From Streptomyces sp. NBC_00510 (GTDB taxonomy: Bacteria; Actinomycetota; Actinomycetes; Streptomycetales; Streptomycetaceae), in the NCBI GenBank assembly GCA_036013505.1, contig CP107851.1:5912501-5976500 (forward strand): 64,000 nucleotides of DNA, in the 5' to 3' direction. How positions within the stretch are numbered: the first letter of the stretch is position 1; each line of letters starts with the position of its first letter. The notes beneath the pieces are model-generated. The model saw nothing but the letters and a program-made list of their open reading frames with translations, made no database searches and was not told the DNA's origin. A program made the position numbers and the translations under genes. Below, piece by piece: positions 22,980 through 31,256 of this stretch.

Positions 22980-23633
22980 GTGAACGCGCATCTCGTGTGG
23001 GACTGGAACGGCACGCTGCTCCATGACATCGACGCGGTGATCGAGGCGACCAACGCCTCCTTCGCCGAGATCGGGCTGCCGCGGATCACGCTGGAGCGTT
23101 ACCGCGAGCTGTACTGCGTGCCGGTCCCCCTGTTCTACGAACGGCTCATGGGCCGGCTGCCCACCGACGAGGAGTGGGAGGTGATGGACGACATCTTCCA
23201 TCGCCACTACTGGACCCTCGCCGGTACGTGCGGCCTCGCCGAGGGGGCGGCGGAGATCCTGGCGCGGCGCCGCTACGAGGGACTGACGCAGTCGCTGTGC
23301 TCCCTGGCGCCCCACGATCAGCTGATACCGATCCTGCGCACGCACGGCATCGAGCACCACTTCCTCCGGGTGGACGGCCGTACCGAGGGCAGCCACAGCG
23401 GCAAGTCCGAGCAGATGGCGCGGCACGTCGCCGCGATGGAGGGCATAGCGGCGGACCGCATCGTGGTGATCGGCGACGCCGTCGACGACGCGGTGGCCGC
23501 CAAGCACGTCGGGGCCATGGCGGTGCTCTACACCGGCGGCTCGCACAGCAGGGCCAGCCTGGAGACCGCGGGGGTGCCCGTCGTGGACAGCCTGGAGCAG
23601 GCGGTGGAGACCGCCGAGGCGCTCGTCGCCTGA
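22980..23633 (+). CDS. HAD family hydrolase with D-x-N motif I
   Basis: The 217-residue protein resembles phosphoglycolate-phosphatase-type HAD hydrolases. Motif I reads D8-W9-N10-G11-T12, so the nucleophilic aspartate is kept but the second aspartate (the usual acid/base) is asparagine. Motif II (Thr/Ser) is probably in TQSLCSLA, the motif III lysine in SGKSEQM and motif IV in VVIGDAVDDAVAA. I chose the GTG at 22980; codons between 22923 and 22980 have poor third-position G/C. Its end runs into a hexamer repeat with several in-frame stop codons. The substrate is unknown. Confidence 0.85.
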   Translation: MNAHLVWDWNGTLLHDIDAVIEATNASFAEIGLPRITLERYRELYCVPVPLFYERLMGRLPTDEEWEVMDDIFHRHYWTLAGTCGLAEGAAEILARRRYEGLTQSLCSLAPHDQLIPILRTHGIEHHFLRVDGRTEGSHSGKSEQMARHVAAMEGIAADRIVVIGDAVDDAVAAKHVGAMAVLYTGGSHSRASLETAGVPVVDSLEQAVETAEALVA

Positions 23634-23657
23634 GCCTGAGCCTGAGCCTGCGGCTGA
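23628..23657 (+). repeat. GCCTGA hexamer repeat across a stop codon
   Basis: GCCTGA occurs three times (23628-23645), followed by GCCTGC and GGCTGA. The repeat starts in the last codon of the HAD gene and gives in-frame TGA codons at 23631, 23637, 23643 and 23655. Confidence 0.85.
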
Positions 23658-23677
23658 GCCCGGGCCCGGCCGCGCGC

Positions 23678-23702
23678 CCCGGGTCCCCGCCGGGGACCCG
23701 GG
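23678..23702. terminator. Bidirectional terminator, HAD / DJ-1 genes
   Basis: CCCGGGTCCCC (23678-23688) and GGGGACCCGGG (23692-23702) form a perfect 11-bp stem with a 3-base loop. It lies between convergent stop codons. Confidence 0.75.
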
Positions 23703-23712
23703 CGGCCGTCCG

Positions 23713-24279
23713 TCAGGTCACCGGCGCCTTGGAGCGCAGCACCGTGAGGAACTCGCGCATCCACGCCGGGTGGTCCGGCCAGGCCCGCGCGGAGACCACG
23801 ACGCCGTCGACGACGGCCTCGGAGTCCTGGAAGCTCGCTCCGGCCGCCTCCATGTCCATCTCCAGCGCCGGGTAGGCGGTGACGCGGCGCCCGCTGAGGG
23901 CGCCGACGGCGGCCGTCAGCAGGGGGCCGTGGCAGATCTGCGCGACGGGCTTGTCGGCGTCGAAGAAGGCCTTGAGGACCTTGCGCAGCTCCGGGTCGTT
24001 GCGCAGGTACTCCGGGGCGCGTCCGCCGGGGACGACCACGGCCGCGTACGCGCCGGGGTCGACGTCCGCGAAGGACAGGTCGGCCTGCCAGGTGTACCCG
24101 GGCTTCTCGGTGTAGGTGTCGAAGCCCTCCTCGAAGTCGTGGACGACGAACCTGAGCTTCTTGCGGCTGGGGGCCGCGATGTGCACCTCGTACCCCTCCT
24201 CGAGGAGCCGTTGGTACGGGTACATGACTTCCAGCGATTCCGCCGCGTCGCCGGTCACGATCAGGATCTTGGTGGCCAT
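23713..24279 (-). CDS. DJ-1/PfpI family protein
   Basis: The 188-residue protein has the DJ-1/PfpI fold, with the nucleophilic-elbow cysteine Cys116 in AQICHGPLL and the conserved glutamate Glu17 in AESLEVMYPYQ. The glycine-rich VVVPGGRAPEYLR precedes the elbow. Members include glyoxalase-III/deglycase-like enzymes and stress-induced protein-repair proteins. The specific reaction cannot be assigned from sequence. It is divergent from the glutamate dehydrogenase gene over a 354-base gap. Confidence 0.9.
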   Translation of the reverse strand: MATKILIVTGDAAESLEVMYPYQRLLEEGYEVHIAAPSRKKLRFVVHDFEEGFDTYTEKPGYTWQADLSFADVDPGAYAAVVVPGGRAPEYLRNDPELRKVLKAFFDADKPVAQICHGPLLTAAVGALSGRRVTAYPALEMDMEAAGASFQDSEAVVDGVVVSARAWPDHPAWMREFLTVLRSKAPVT

Positions 24280-24302
24280 GGCTGGGTGTCCCGCCTCTCG
24301 CC

Positions 24303-24334
24303 GTCTGCTGTCCGTCCGCTCTGCTGTCCGTCCG
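24303..24334 (+). repeat. 16-bp direct repeat, two copies
   Basis: TCTGCTGTCCGTCCGC is repeated exactly, head to tail, in the leader region of the DJ-1 gene. It is probably a slippage product. Confidence 0.85.
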
Positions 24335-24565
24335 CTGCGTGCTGCTGCGCCGCCCCGCCGTCTCGCCCTGCCGTCTCGCCCTGTGGTCTCGCGCCGCCGT
24401 CCGGCGCCGCCGTCGTGTGAACGTCTCGATACATCTCCGCGACGTTCCCCTCCTCAACCTGCACCCGCCCGGCCGGACTGTCCAGTTCGTCAAAGATTGG
24501 TTCGTGGTTTTGTACACAAAGAGCCCCTGACAGCCCCCCCGGACGTAGCGATAGCCTTACAGCGT

Positions 24566-24579
24566 GATCAGCGCTGATC
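24566..24579 (+). promoter_or_regulatory. Perfect 14-bp palindrome upstream of NAD-glutamate dehydrogenase
   Basis: GATCAGCGCTGATC is self-complementary and lies 54 bases before the dehydrogenase ATG. This is a plausible place for a dimeric repressor or activator; no known regulator is matched. Confidence 0.45.
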
Positions 24580-24633
24580 CACCGATCACCATCACCTACG
24601 TCACGCAATGGCGCGCGACAGGAGCATGAGGAC

Positions 24634-27600
24634 ATGCAGACCAAGCTGGACGAAGCAAAGGCCGAGCTGCTCGCACGGGCGGCCCGGGTAGCTGAGAACA
24701 GCCCGGCGGGGGGACAACCTGGCCAGGGCCTCGAGAAGGAGGCGCTGGAAGCCTTCCTTCAGCGCTACTACCTGCACAGCGCCCCGGAGGACCTGCTCGA
24801 CCGCGACCCGGTGGACGTCTTCGGCGCCGCCGTGTCCCACCACCGTCTCGCCGAGGTGCGCCCGCAGGGGACGGCCAACGTCCGCGTGCACACCCCCTCG
24901 GTGGAGGAGAACGGCTGGACGTGCAGCCACACGGTCGTCGAGGTGGTCACCGACGACATGCCCTTCCTGGTCGACTCCGTCACCAACGAGCTGTCCCGGC
25001 AGGACCGCGCGATCCACGTCGTCGTCCACCCGCAGATGCTGGTGCGCCGTGACGTGACCGGGAAGCTGCTGGAGGTGCTGGACGCCGCGCCCGGTGACGG
25101 CGCCGGTGTGCCGCACGACGTGCTGACCGAGTCCTGGATCCACGTGGAGATCGACCGCGAGACCGACCGCGAGGACCTGAAGCAGATCACCACGGACCTG
25201 CGCCGCGTCCTGTCCGACGTCCGCGAGACCGTCGAGGACTGGCAGAAGATGCGCGACGCCGCGCTGCGCATCGCCGACGAGCTGGCCGCGACCCCGCCCG
25301 CGCTGCCCGAGCAGGAGGTCGGCGAGGCCTGGGAGCTGCTGCGCTGGCTGTCCGAGGACCACTTCACCTTCCTCGGCTACCGCGAGTACGCGCTGACCAC
25401 GGAGACCACCCCCGAGGGCGAGGAGGACGTGCTCACCGCCGTCCCCGGCACGGGCCTCGGCATCCTGCGCTCCGACCCGCAGCACCGCGTGGAGGAGTCC
25501 GAGAGCGGCCAGGCGGTCTCGCCGTCCTTCAACCGGCTGCCCGCGGACGCCCGCAAGAAGGCCCGCGAGCACAAGCTGCTGATCCTCACCAAGGCCAACA
25601 GCCGCTCCACCGTGCACCGCCCGTCCTACCTCGACTACATCGGGGTGAAGAAGTTCGACGCCGACGGCAACGTCGTCGGCGAGCGCCGCTTCCTCGGCCT
25701 GTTCTCCTCGGCCGCCTACACCGAGTCGGTGCGCCGGGTGCCGGTGATCCGCCGCAAGGTCCAGGAGGTGCTGGACGGCGCCGGGTTCTCCCCGGACAGC
25801 CACGACGGCCGCGACCTGCTGCAGATCCTGGAGACCTACCCGCGCGACGAGCTCTTCCAGACCGGCCCGGACGAGCTGCGCGAGATCGTCACCAGCGTGC
25901 TGTACCTGCAGGAACGCCGCCGGCTGCGGCTGTTCCTGCGCCAGGACGAGTACGGCCGCTACTTCTCGGCGCTGGTCTACCTGCCCCGGGACCGCTACAC
26001 CACGGGCGTGCGGCTGCGGCTGACCGACATCCTCAAGGAGGAGCTGAACGGGGTCACCGCGGACTTCACGGCCTGGAACACCGAGTCGGTGCTCTCCCGG
26101 CTGCACTTCGTGGTCCGCGTCGCGGCCGGCACCACGCTGCCGCACCTGACCGACCGCGACGTCGAGCGGATCGAGAGCCGGCTCGCCGACGCCGCCCGTT
26201 CCTGGGCCGACGGCTTCGCCGAGGCGCTGACCTCCGAGTGCGGCGAGGAGCGCGCGGCCGAGCTGACCCGCCGCTACGCGCACGCCTTCCCCGACGGCTA
26301 CCGTGCCGACTTCACGCCCCGCGCGGCCGTCGCGGACCTGCAGCACCTGGAGCGGCTCAACGGCGAGGACTTCTGCCTCAGCCTGTACGAGCCGGTCGGC
26401 GCCGCCCCCGACGAGCGCCGCTTCAAGATCTACCGCACCGGCGCCCCCGTCTCGCTGTCCGCGGTGCTGCCCGTGCTGCAGCGCCTGGGCGTCGAGGTGA
26501 TCGACGAGCGTCCGTACGAGATGCGCCGCGCCGACGGCACCCGCGCCTGGATCTACGACTTCGGGCTGCGCATCGACCCGTCGCTGGGCGACCTCGGCGA
26601 CGACGCCCGTGAGCGCTTCCAGGACGCCTTCACCGCGACGTGGACCGGGCAGGCCGAGAACGACGGCTTCAACTCCCTGGTGCTGCGCGCCGGGCTGACC
26701 TGGCGCCAGGCGATGGTGCTGCGGGCGTACGCCAAGTACCTGCGGCAGGCCGGCACGGCCTTCTCGCAGGACTACATGGAGGACACCCTCCGCAACAACG
26801 TCCACACCACCCGGCTGCTGGTCAACCTCTTCCAGGCCCGGCTCTCCCCGGACCACCAGCGGGCCGGCAGCGAGCTGACCGACGCGCTGCTGGAGGAGGT
26901 GGACGCCGCCCTGGAGCAGGTCGCCAGCCTGGACGAGGACCGCATCCTGCGCTCCTTCCTCACGCTCATCAAGGCGACGCTGCGCACCAACTACTTCCAG
27001 CGCGCCGACGGCGGCAAGCCGCACGCCTACGTGTCGATGAAGTTCGACCCGCAGGCGATCCCGGACCTGCCCGCGCCGCGCCCGGCGTACGAGATCTGGG
27101 TGTACTCCCCGCGCGTGGAGGGCGTGCACCTGCGCTTCGGCAAGGTCGCCCGCGGTGGCCTGCGCTGGTCCGACCGGCGCGAGGACTTCCGCACCGAGGT
27201 CCTCGGCCTGGTCAAGGCGCAGATGGTGAAGAACACCGTCATCGTGCCGGTCGGCGCCAAGGGCGGCTTCGTCGCCAAGCAGCTGCCGGACCCGGCCGCC
27301 GACCGCGAGGCGTGGCTGGCGGAGGGCATCACCTCCTACAAGACCTTCATCTCCGGTCTGCTCGACGTCACCGACAACCTGGTCGGCGGGCAGGTCGTGC
27401 CGCCGGCCGACGTGGTCCGCCACGACGGCGACGACACCTACCTGGTGGTCGCGGCCGACAAGGGCACCGCGTCGTTCTCGGACATCGCCAACGAGGTCGC
27501 CACCTCGTACGGCTTCTGGCTCGGCGACGCCTTCGCCTCCGGCGGCTCGGTCGGCTACGACCACAAGAAGATGGGCATCACCGCCCGCGGCGCCTGGGAG

Positions 27601-29562
27601 TCGGTCAAGCGGCACTTCCGCGAGACGGGCCACGACACCCAGAGCGAGGACTTCACCGTCGTCGGCGTCGGCGACATGTCCGGTGACGTCTTCGGCAACG
27701 GCATGCTGCTCAGCGAGCACATCCGGCTGGTCGCCGCCTTCGACCACCGGCACATCTTCATCGACCCCGTGCCGGACGCGGCGACCTCGTACGCCGAGCG
27801 CCGCCGGATGTTCGAGCTGCCGCGTTCCTCGTGGGCGGACTACGACACCAAGCTGATCTCGCACGGCGGCGGTGTCTTCCCGCGCAGCGCCAAGGCGATC
27901 ACGCTCACCCCGCAGATCCGCAAGGCGCTCGGCATCGAGCAGCCGGTGGCGAAGATGACGCCGGCGGACCTGATGAAGGCGATCCTCAAGGCCCCGGTGG
28001 ACCTGCTGTGGAACGGCGGCATCGGCACCTACGTGAAGGCCGCCACCGAGTCCCACCTGGACGTCGGCGACAAGGCCAACGACTCGATCCGCGTGGACGG
28101 CGGAGACCTGCGCGTCAAGGTCGTCGGCGAGGGCGGCAACCTGGGCCTGACCCAGCTCGGCCGGATCGAGTTCGCCCAGACCGGCGGGCGGGTCAACACC
28201 GACGCCATCGACAACAGCGCCGGCGTGGACGCCTCCGACCACGAGGTCAACATCAAGATCCTGGTCAACGCGGTCGTCGCCGAAGGCGACCTGACGGTCA
28301 AGCAGCGCAACTCGCTGCTGGCGCAGATGACCGACGAGGTCGGCGCCCTGGTGCTGCGCAACAACTACGCGCAGAACGTGGCCCTGGCCAACGGCATGGC
28401 CCAGTCCGCCAGCCTGCTCCACGCCCACCAGCGCTACCTGCGCAGGCTGGTCCGCGACGGCAAGCTGGACCGGGCCCTGGAGTTCCTGCCCTCCGACCGG
28501 CAGATCCGGGAGCGGCTTAACGCCGGCCACGGCCTGACCCAGCCGGAGCTGGCCGTCCTGCTCGCCTACACGAAGATCACCGTGGCGGAGGAGCTGCTCG
28601 GCACCGGCCTGCCCGACGACCCCTACCTGCGGCAGCTGCTCGACGCGTACTTCCCCAAGGCGCTGCACGAGCGGTTCCAGGCGCAGATCGCCGGGCACGC
28701 GCTGCGGCGCGAGATCGTGACGACGGTGCTGGTCAACGACACCGTCAACACCGGCGGCACCACCTTCCTGCATCGCTTCAAGGAGGAGACCGGGGCCACC
28801 ACCGAGGAGATCGTGCGGGCGCACACCGCGGCCCGCGCCATCTTCGGCCTGGGCGGCATCTGGGACGAGGTGGAGGCGCTGGACACGGTCGTCGCGGCCG
28901 ACGTCCAGACCCGGATCCGGCTGCACTCGCGGCGGCTGGTCGAGCGGGGCACCCGCTGGCTGCTGAACAACCGGCCGCAGCCGCTGGCCATCGCGGAGAC
29001 GATCGACTTCTTCCGCGAGGGCGTCGCCACGGTGTGGGCGGTGCTGCCGAAGCTGCTGCGCGGCGCCGACCTGGAGTGGTACGAGTCGATCCGCGACGAG
29101 CTGACCGGCGCGGGCGTGCCGGAGGAGCTGGCCACGCGGGTCGCCGGGCTCTCCTCGGCCTTCCCGGCGCTCGACATCGTCGACGTCGCCGACCGGACCG
29201 GCAAGGACCCGCTGGCGGTCGCCGAGGTCTACTACGACCTCGCCGACCGGCTGCAGATCACGCAGCTGCTCGACCGGATCATCGAGCTGCCGCGCGCCGA
29301 CCGCTGGCACTCCATGGCTCGGGCGTCGATCCGCGAGGACCTCTTCGCGGCGCACGCGGCCCTCACCCAGGACGTGCTGTCCGTCGGCAACGGCTCCTCC
29401 ACCCCGGAGCAGCGCTACCAGGCGTGGGAGGAGTCCAACAGCGCGCTGATCGGGCGGGCGAGGACGACGCTCGACGAGATCCAGGGCTCGGAGAGCTTCG
29501 ACCTGGCGAACCTGTCGGTGGCGATGCGGACGATCCGCTCGCTGCTGCGGGCCCGCCGCTGA
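24634..29562 (+). CDS. Large NAD-specific glutamate dehydrogenase (180-kDa class)
   Basis: The 1642-residue cytoplasmic enzyme catalyses oxidative deamination of glutamate to 2-oxoglutarate. Its size matches the 180-kDa class first described in S. clavuligerus. The N-terminal half (to about 700) contains ACT-like regulatory segments. The dehydrogenase core follows, with FGKVARGGLRWSDRREDFRT and VKNTVIVPVGAKGGFV (about 830-880) and the nucleotide-binding region VVGVGDMSGDVFGNGML (about 1009). The C-terminal helical domain is characteristic of this class. The ATG at 24634 gives the family-typical start. A perfect palindrome lies upstream and a strong terminator downstream, so it is probably a single-gene unit. 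Confidence 0.95.
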   Translation: MQTKLDEAKAELLARAARVAENSPAGGQPGQGLEKEALEAFLQRYYLHSAPEDLLDRDPVDVFGAAVSHHRLAEVRPQGTANVRVHTPSVEENGWTCSHTVVEVVTDDMPFLVDSVTNELSRQDRAIHVVVHPQMLVRRDVTGKLLEVLDAAPGDGAGVPHDVLTESWIHVEIDRETDREDLKQITTDLRRVLSDVRETVEDWQKMRDAALRIADELAATPPALPEQEVGEAWELLRWLSEDHFTFLGYREYALTTETTPEGEEDVLTAVPGTGLGILRSDPQHRVEESESGQAVSPSFNRLPADARKKAREHKLLILTKANSRSTVHRPSYLDYIGVKKFDADGNVVGERRFLGLFSSAAYTESVRRVPVIRRKVQEVLDGAGFSPDSHDGRDLLQILETYPRDELFQTGPDELREIVTSVLYLQERRRLRLFLRQDEYGRYFSALVYLPRDRYTTGVRLRLTDILKEELNGVTADFTAWNTESVLSRLHFVVRVAAGTTLPHLTDRDVERIESRLADAARSWADGFAEALTSECGEERAAELTRRYAHAFPDGYRADFTPRAAVADLQHLERLNGEDFCLSLYEPVGAAPDERRFKIYRTGAPVSLSAVLPVLQRLGVEVIDERPYEMRRADGTRAWIYDFGLRIDPSLGDLGDDARERFQDAFTATWTGQAENDGFNSLVLRAGLTWRQAMVLRAYAKYLRQAGTAFSQDYMEDTLRNNVHTTRLLVNLFQARLSPDHQRAGSELTDALLEEVDAALEQVASLDEDRILRSFLTLIKATLRTNYFQRADGGKPHAYVSMKFDPQAIPDLPAPRPAYEIWVYSPRVEGVHLRFGKVARGGLRWSDRREDFRTEVLGLVKAQMVKNTVIVPVGAKGGFVAKQLPDPAADREAWLAEGITSYKTFISGLLDVTDNLVGGQVVPPADVVRHDGDDTYLVVAADKGTASFSDIANEVATSYGFWLGDAFASGGSVGYDHKKMGITARGAWESVKRHFRETGHDTQSEDFTVVGVGDMSGDVFGNGMLLSEHIRLVAAFDHRHIFIDPVPDAATSYAERRRMFELPRSSWADYDTKLISHGGGVFPRSAKAITLTPQIRKALGIEQPVAKMTPADLMKAILKAPVDLLWNGGIGTYVKAATESHLDVGDKANDSIRVDGGDLRVKVVGEGGNLGLTQLGRIEFAQTGGRVNTDAIDNSAGVDASDHEVNIKILVNAVVAEGDLTVKQRNSLLAQMTDEVGALVLRNNYAQNVALANGMAQSASLLHAHQRYLRRLVRDGKLDRALEFLPSDRQIRERLNAGHGLTQPELAVLLAYTKITVAEELLGTGLPDDPYLRQLLDAYFPKALHERFQAQIAGHALRREIVTTVLVNDTVNTGGTTFLHRFKEETGATTEEIVRAHTAARAIFGLGGIWDEVEALDTVVAADVQTRIRLHSRRLVERGTRWLLNNRPQPLAIAETIDFFREGVATVWAVLPKLLRGADLEWYESIRDELTGAGVPEELATRVAGLSSAFPALDIVDVADRTGKDPLAVAEVYYDLADRLQITQLLDRIIELPRADRWHSMARASIREDLFAAHAALTQDVLSVGNGSSTPEQRYQAWEESNSALIGRARTTLDEIQGSESFDLANLSVAMRTIRSLLRARR

Positions 29563-29584
29563 CGCCGGACGGCGACCGCAAGAC

Positions 29585-29620
29585 GGCAGGGGCCGGGGAG
29601 CACGCTCCCCGGCCCCTGCC
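29585..29620. terminator. Strong bidirectional terminator after glutamate dehydrogenase
   Basis: GGCAGGGGCCGGGGAG (29585-29600) and its exact complement (29605-29620) form a 16-bp stem with a CACG loop. It lies between the convergent stops at 29562 and 29633. Confidence 0.85.
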
Positions 29621-29632
29621 GCGTGGACGGGC

Positions 29633-31156
29633 TCAGCCGACCCGGTACAGCCGTTCGCCGGTGCGGGGGCCCTGGGCGACCTGGACGCCGCCGGGCGGGC
29701 CCGGGTCGCCCGGCTCGGTCATCACCCACTTCACGTGGTAGCGGCGGGCGATGGCCAGGCGCTGGTCCATGGGCGTCGCGGGGGCCAGGTAGGCGCGTAC
29801 GTCGGCTTCGCGGCGCTCGCGGTCGGCCGCCGTCGTCGAGGGGTCGGGCCAGGCCGGTGACACCAGGAACACGCCGTAGGCGGGCATGACGTGCTTGGGG
29901 TTGTACCCGTCGGTCAGGAGGACGTCGCCGACGGCGATGTGCGCTTGCGCCCACAGGTAGCCGGGCCAGGTGCCCAGCCGCTGCAGGTGCAGCGCGGGCG
30001 GCACGTAGCGCGCCGGTACGACCGCGCCCGCCTGCGCCAGCAGTCCCGCGCAGGCCGCCACCGCCGCCAGCGGGGCCAGCACGGTGCGCAGCGCGGTCCA
30101 CGGCGGGGCCTGCGCGAGCTCCACCGCCAGCGCGAACTGCAGCGGGACCAGCAGCAGCCCGAAGATCCGCCCGAAGGAGTAGGAGCCGCTCAGCCAGCCG
30201 TAGGCGGCGACGGCGCAGTCCGCGGCGAACATCAGCACCAGCGGGTCGAAGCGGTTCAGCCGCAGCCGGCACAGCAGCGCCGGCAGCCCGGCCAGGGCCA
30301 GCCCGTACCACTGCCACAGGTCCGCGTACAGCCGCCGGTGGACGTCGTCGACGGTGGGGTCGCCGAGCAGCGCGGAGAGGCTGAAGTACGGCCACCAGGC
30401 GGCGACGGCGAAGGCGACGGCCGCGGTCAGCGCCCACCGGCCGATGACCCCGGCGGCGACCGGCATGCGCTGCATGCCGATGACGATGGCGACCACGCCG
30501 ATGAGGGTGCCCATCGCCGTGAAGGGGTGCACGAGCAGCACGGTCCCGATGAGCAGTCCGAGCCAGGCGTGCAGCCACGTCCCGGCCACGCCGCGGCGGG
30601 CGGCACGCGCGGTCAGCGCCCACACCCAGAACGTCACGCCGACGGCGAAGGCACTGGGGTAGGTCAGCCCCCGGATCATCGACTGCAGACCGAGGAAGCC
30701 GCTCCACTCCTTGTGCTGCGGCCCCCACAGCAGGACGAACGCGGCGAGCGCCAGCACCGGCGCCCAGCGCCGGTTGCTGAGCACGCGGGTGAAGGCGCCG
30801 ATGCCGGTGACGACCAGCGCCAGGTTGACCGGGCCGCACCCCTTGAGCAGCTGCCAGCCCGGTACGCCCGTCAGGTGCGACAGGATCCCCAGCACCACGG
30901 TGTACGGGGTGAAGTAGGGGCTGCCGGTGCCCGGCACGTCGAGCAGCGGGTTGGCCGGGTGCCGCCAGTCCGCGGCGATCCGCTCGATCGCGGCGGCGTG
31001 CTGCCCGAAGTCGGAGGCGACCGGCGACTGCCAGGTGCGGTAGGCCACCACCGCCCAGAAGAGGGTGGCGAGGATCAGGTACGGGGAGGGCCTGCGCACG
31101 TCCCGCAGCTCGTACGCCCGGATCCGCCAGTCCCGCTGGGTCAGCACGCCGGTCAC
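29633..31156 (-). CDS. Polytopic membrane protein, possibly GT-C glycosyltransferase-like
   Basis: The 507-residue protein has about ten to twelve hydrophobic helices from residue 27 to about 420. The first outside loop contains SDFGQHAAAIERIA, with an Asp after helix 1; this is the place of catalytic acidic residues in GT-C glycosyltransferases. The C-terminal soluble part of about 90 residues contains DGYNPKHVMPAYGVF and KWVMTEPG. I cannot name a family with certainty. It is the last of three same-strand genes after two glycosyltransferase-glycerophosphotransferase fusions, so a role in transferring a lipid-linked sugar to an extracellular polymer is plausible but inferred. Confidence 0.75.
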   Translation of the reverse strand: MTGVLTQRDWRIRAYELRDVRRPSPYLILATLFWAVVAYRTWQSPVASDFGQHAAAIERIAADWRHPANPLLDVPGTGSPYFTPYTVVLGILSHLTGVPGWQLLKGCGPVNLALVVTGIGAFTRVLSNRRWAPVLALAAFVLLWGPQHKEWSGFLGLQSMIRGLTYPSAFAVGVTFWVWALTARAARRGVAGTWLHAWLGLLIGTVLLVHPFTAMGTLIGVVAIVIGMQRMPVAAGVIGRWALTAAVAFAVAAWWPYFSLSALLGDPTVDDVHRRLYADLWQWYGLALAGLPALLCRLRLNRFDPLVLMFAADCAVAAYGWLSGSYSFGRIFGLLLVPLQFALAVELAQAPPWTALRTVLAPLAAVAACAGLLAQAGAVVPARYVPPALHLQRLGTWPGYLWAQAHIAVGDVLLTDGYNPKHVMPAYGVFLVSPAWPDPSTTAADRERREADVRAYLAPATPMDQRLAIARRYHVKWVMTEPGDPGPPGGVQVAQGPRTGERLYRVG

Positions 31157-31256
31157 CGCAGCCCTCCCGGCCGTCGTCCGCTCGTCACCTCGTTCCCCTC
31201 GATGCTTGATCGTGACGGACGCGGCTGCATCCCGGCGGGGCCCGTACGGGGCGTCG

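Larger units (their letters stand above)
24280..24633. other. Intergenic region, DJ-1 gene / glutamate dehydrogenase gene
   Basis: No gene is seen. The region has two adjacent 16-bp direct repeats TCTGCTGTCCGTCCGC (24303-24318 and 24319-24334), a run of similar C/T-rich repeats to about 24400, an A+T-richer stretch (24480-24520) likely to hold promoter elements, and a 14-bp palindrome at 24566-24579. Confidence 0.6.

Noticed and set aside
24601..29355. Very long minus-strand open frame (1584 codons) opposite glutamate dehydrogenase
   Set aside because: It is an antisense shadow: high G+C removes stop codons. The protein is Val/Leu/Gly/His-rich without motifs, while the plus strand encodes a complete known enzyme.
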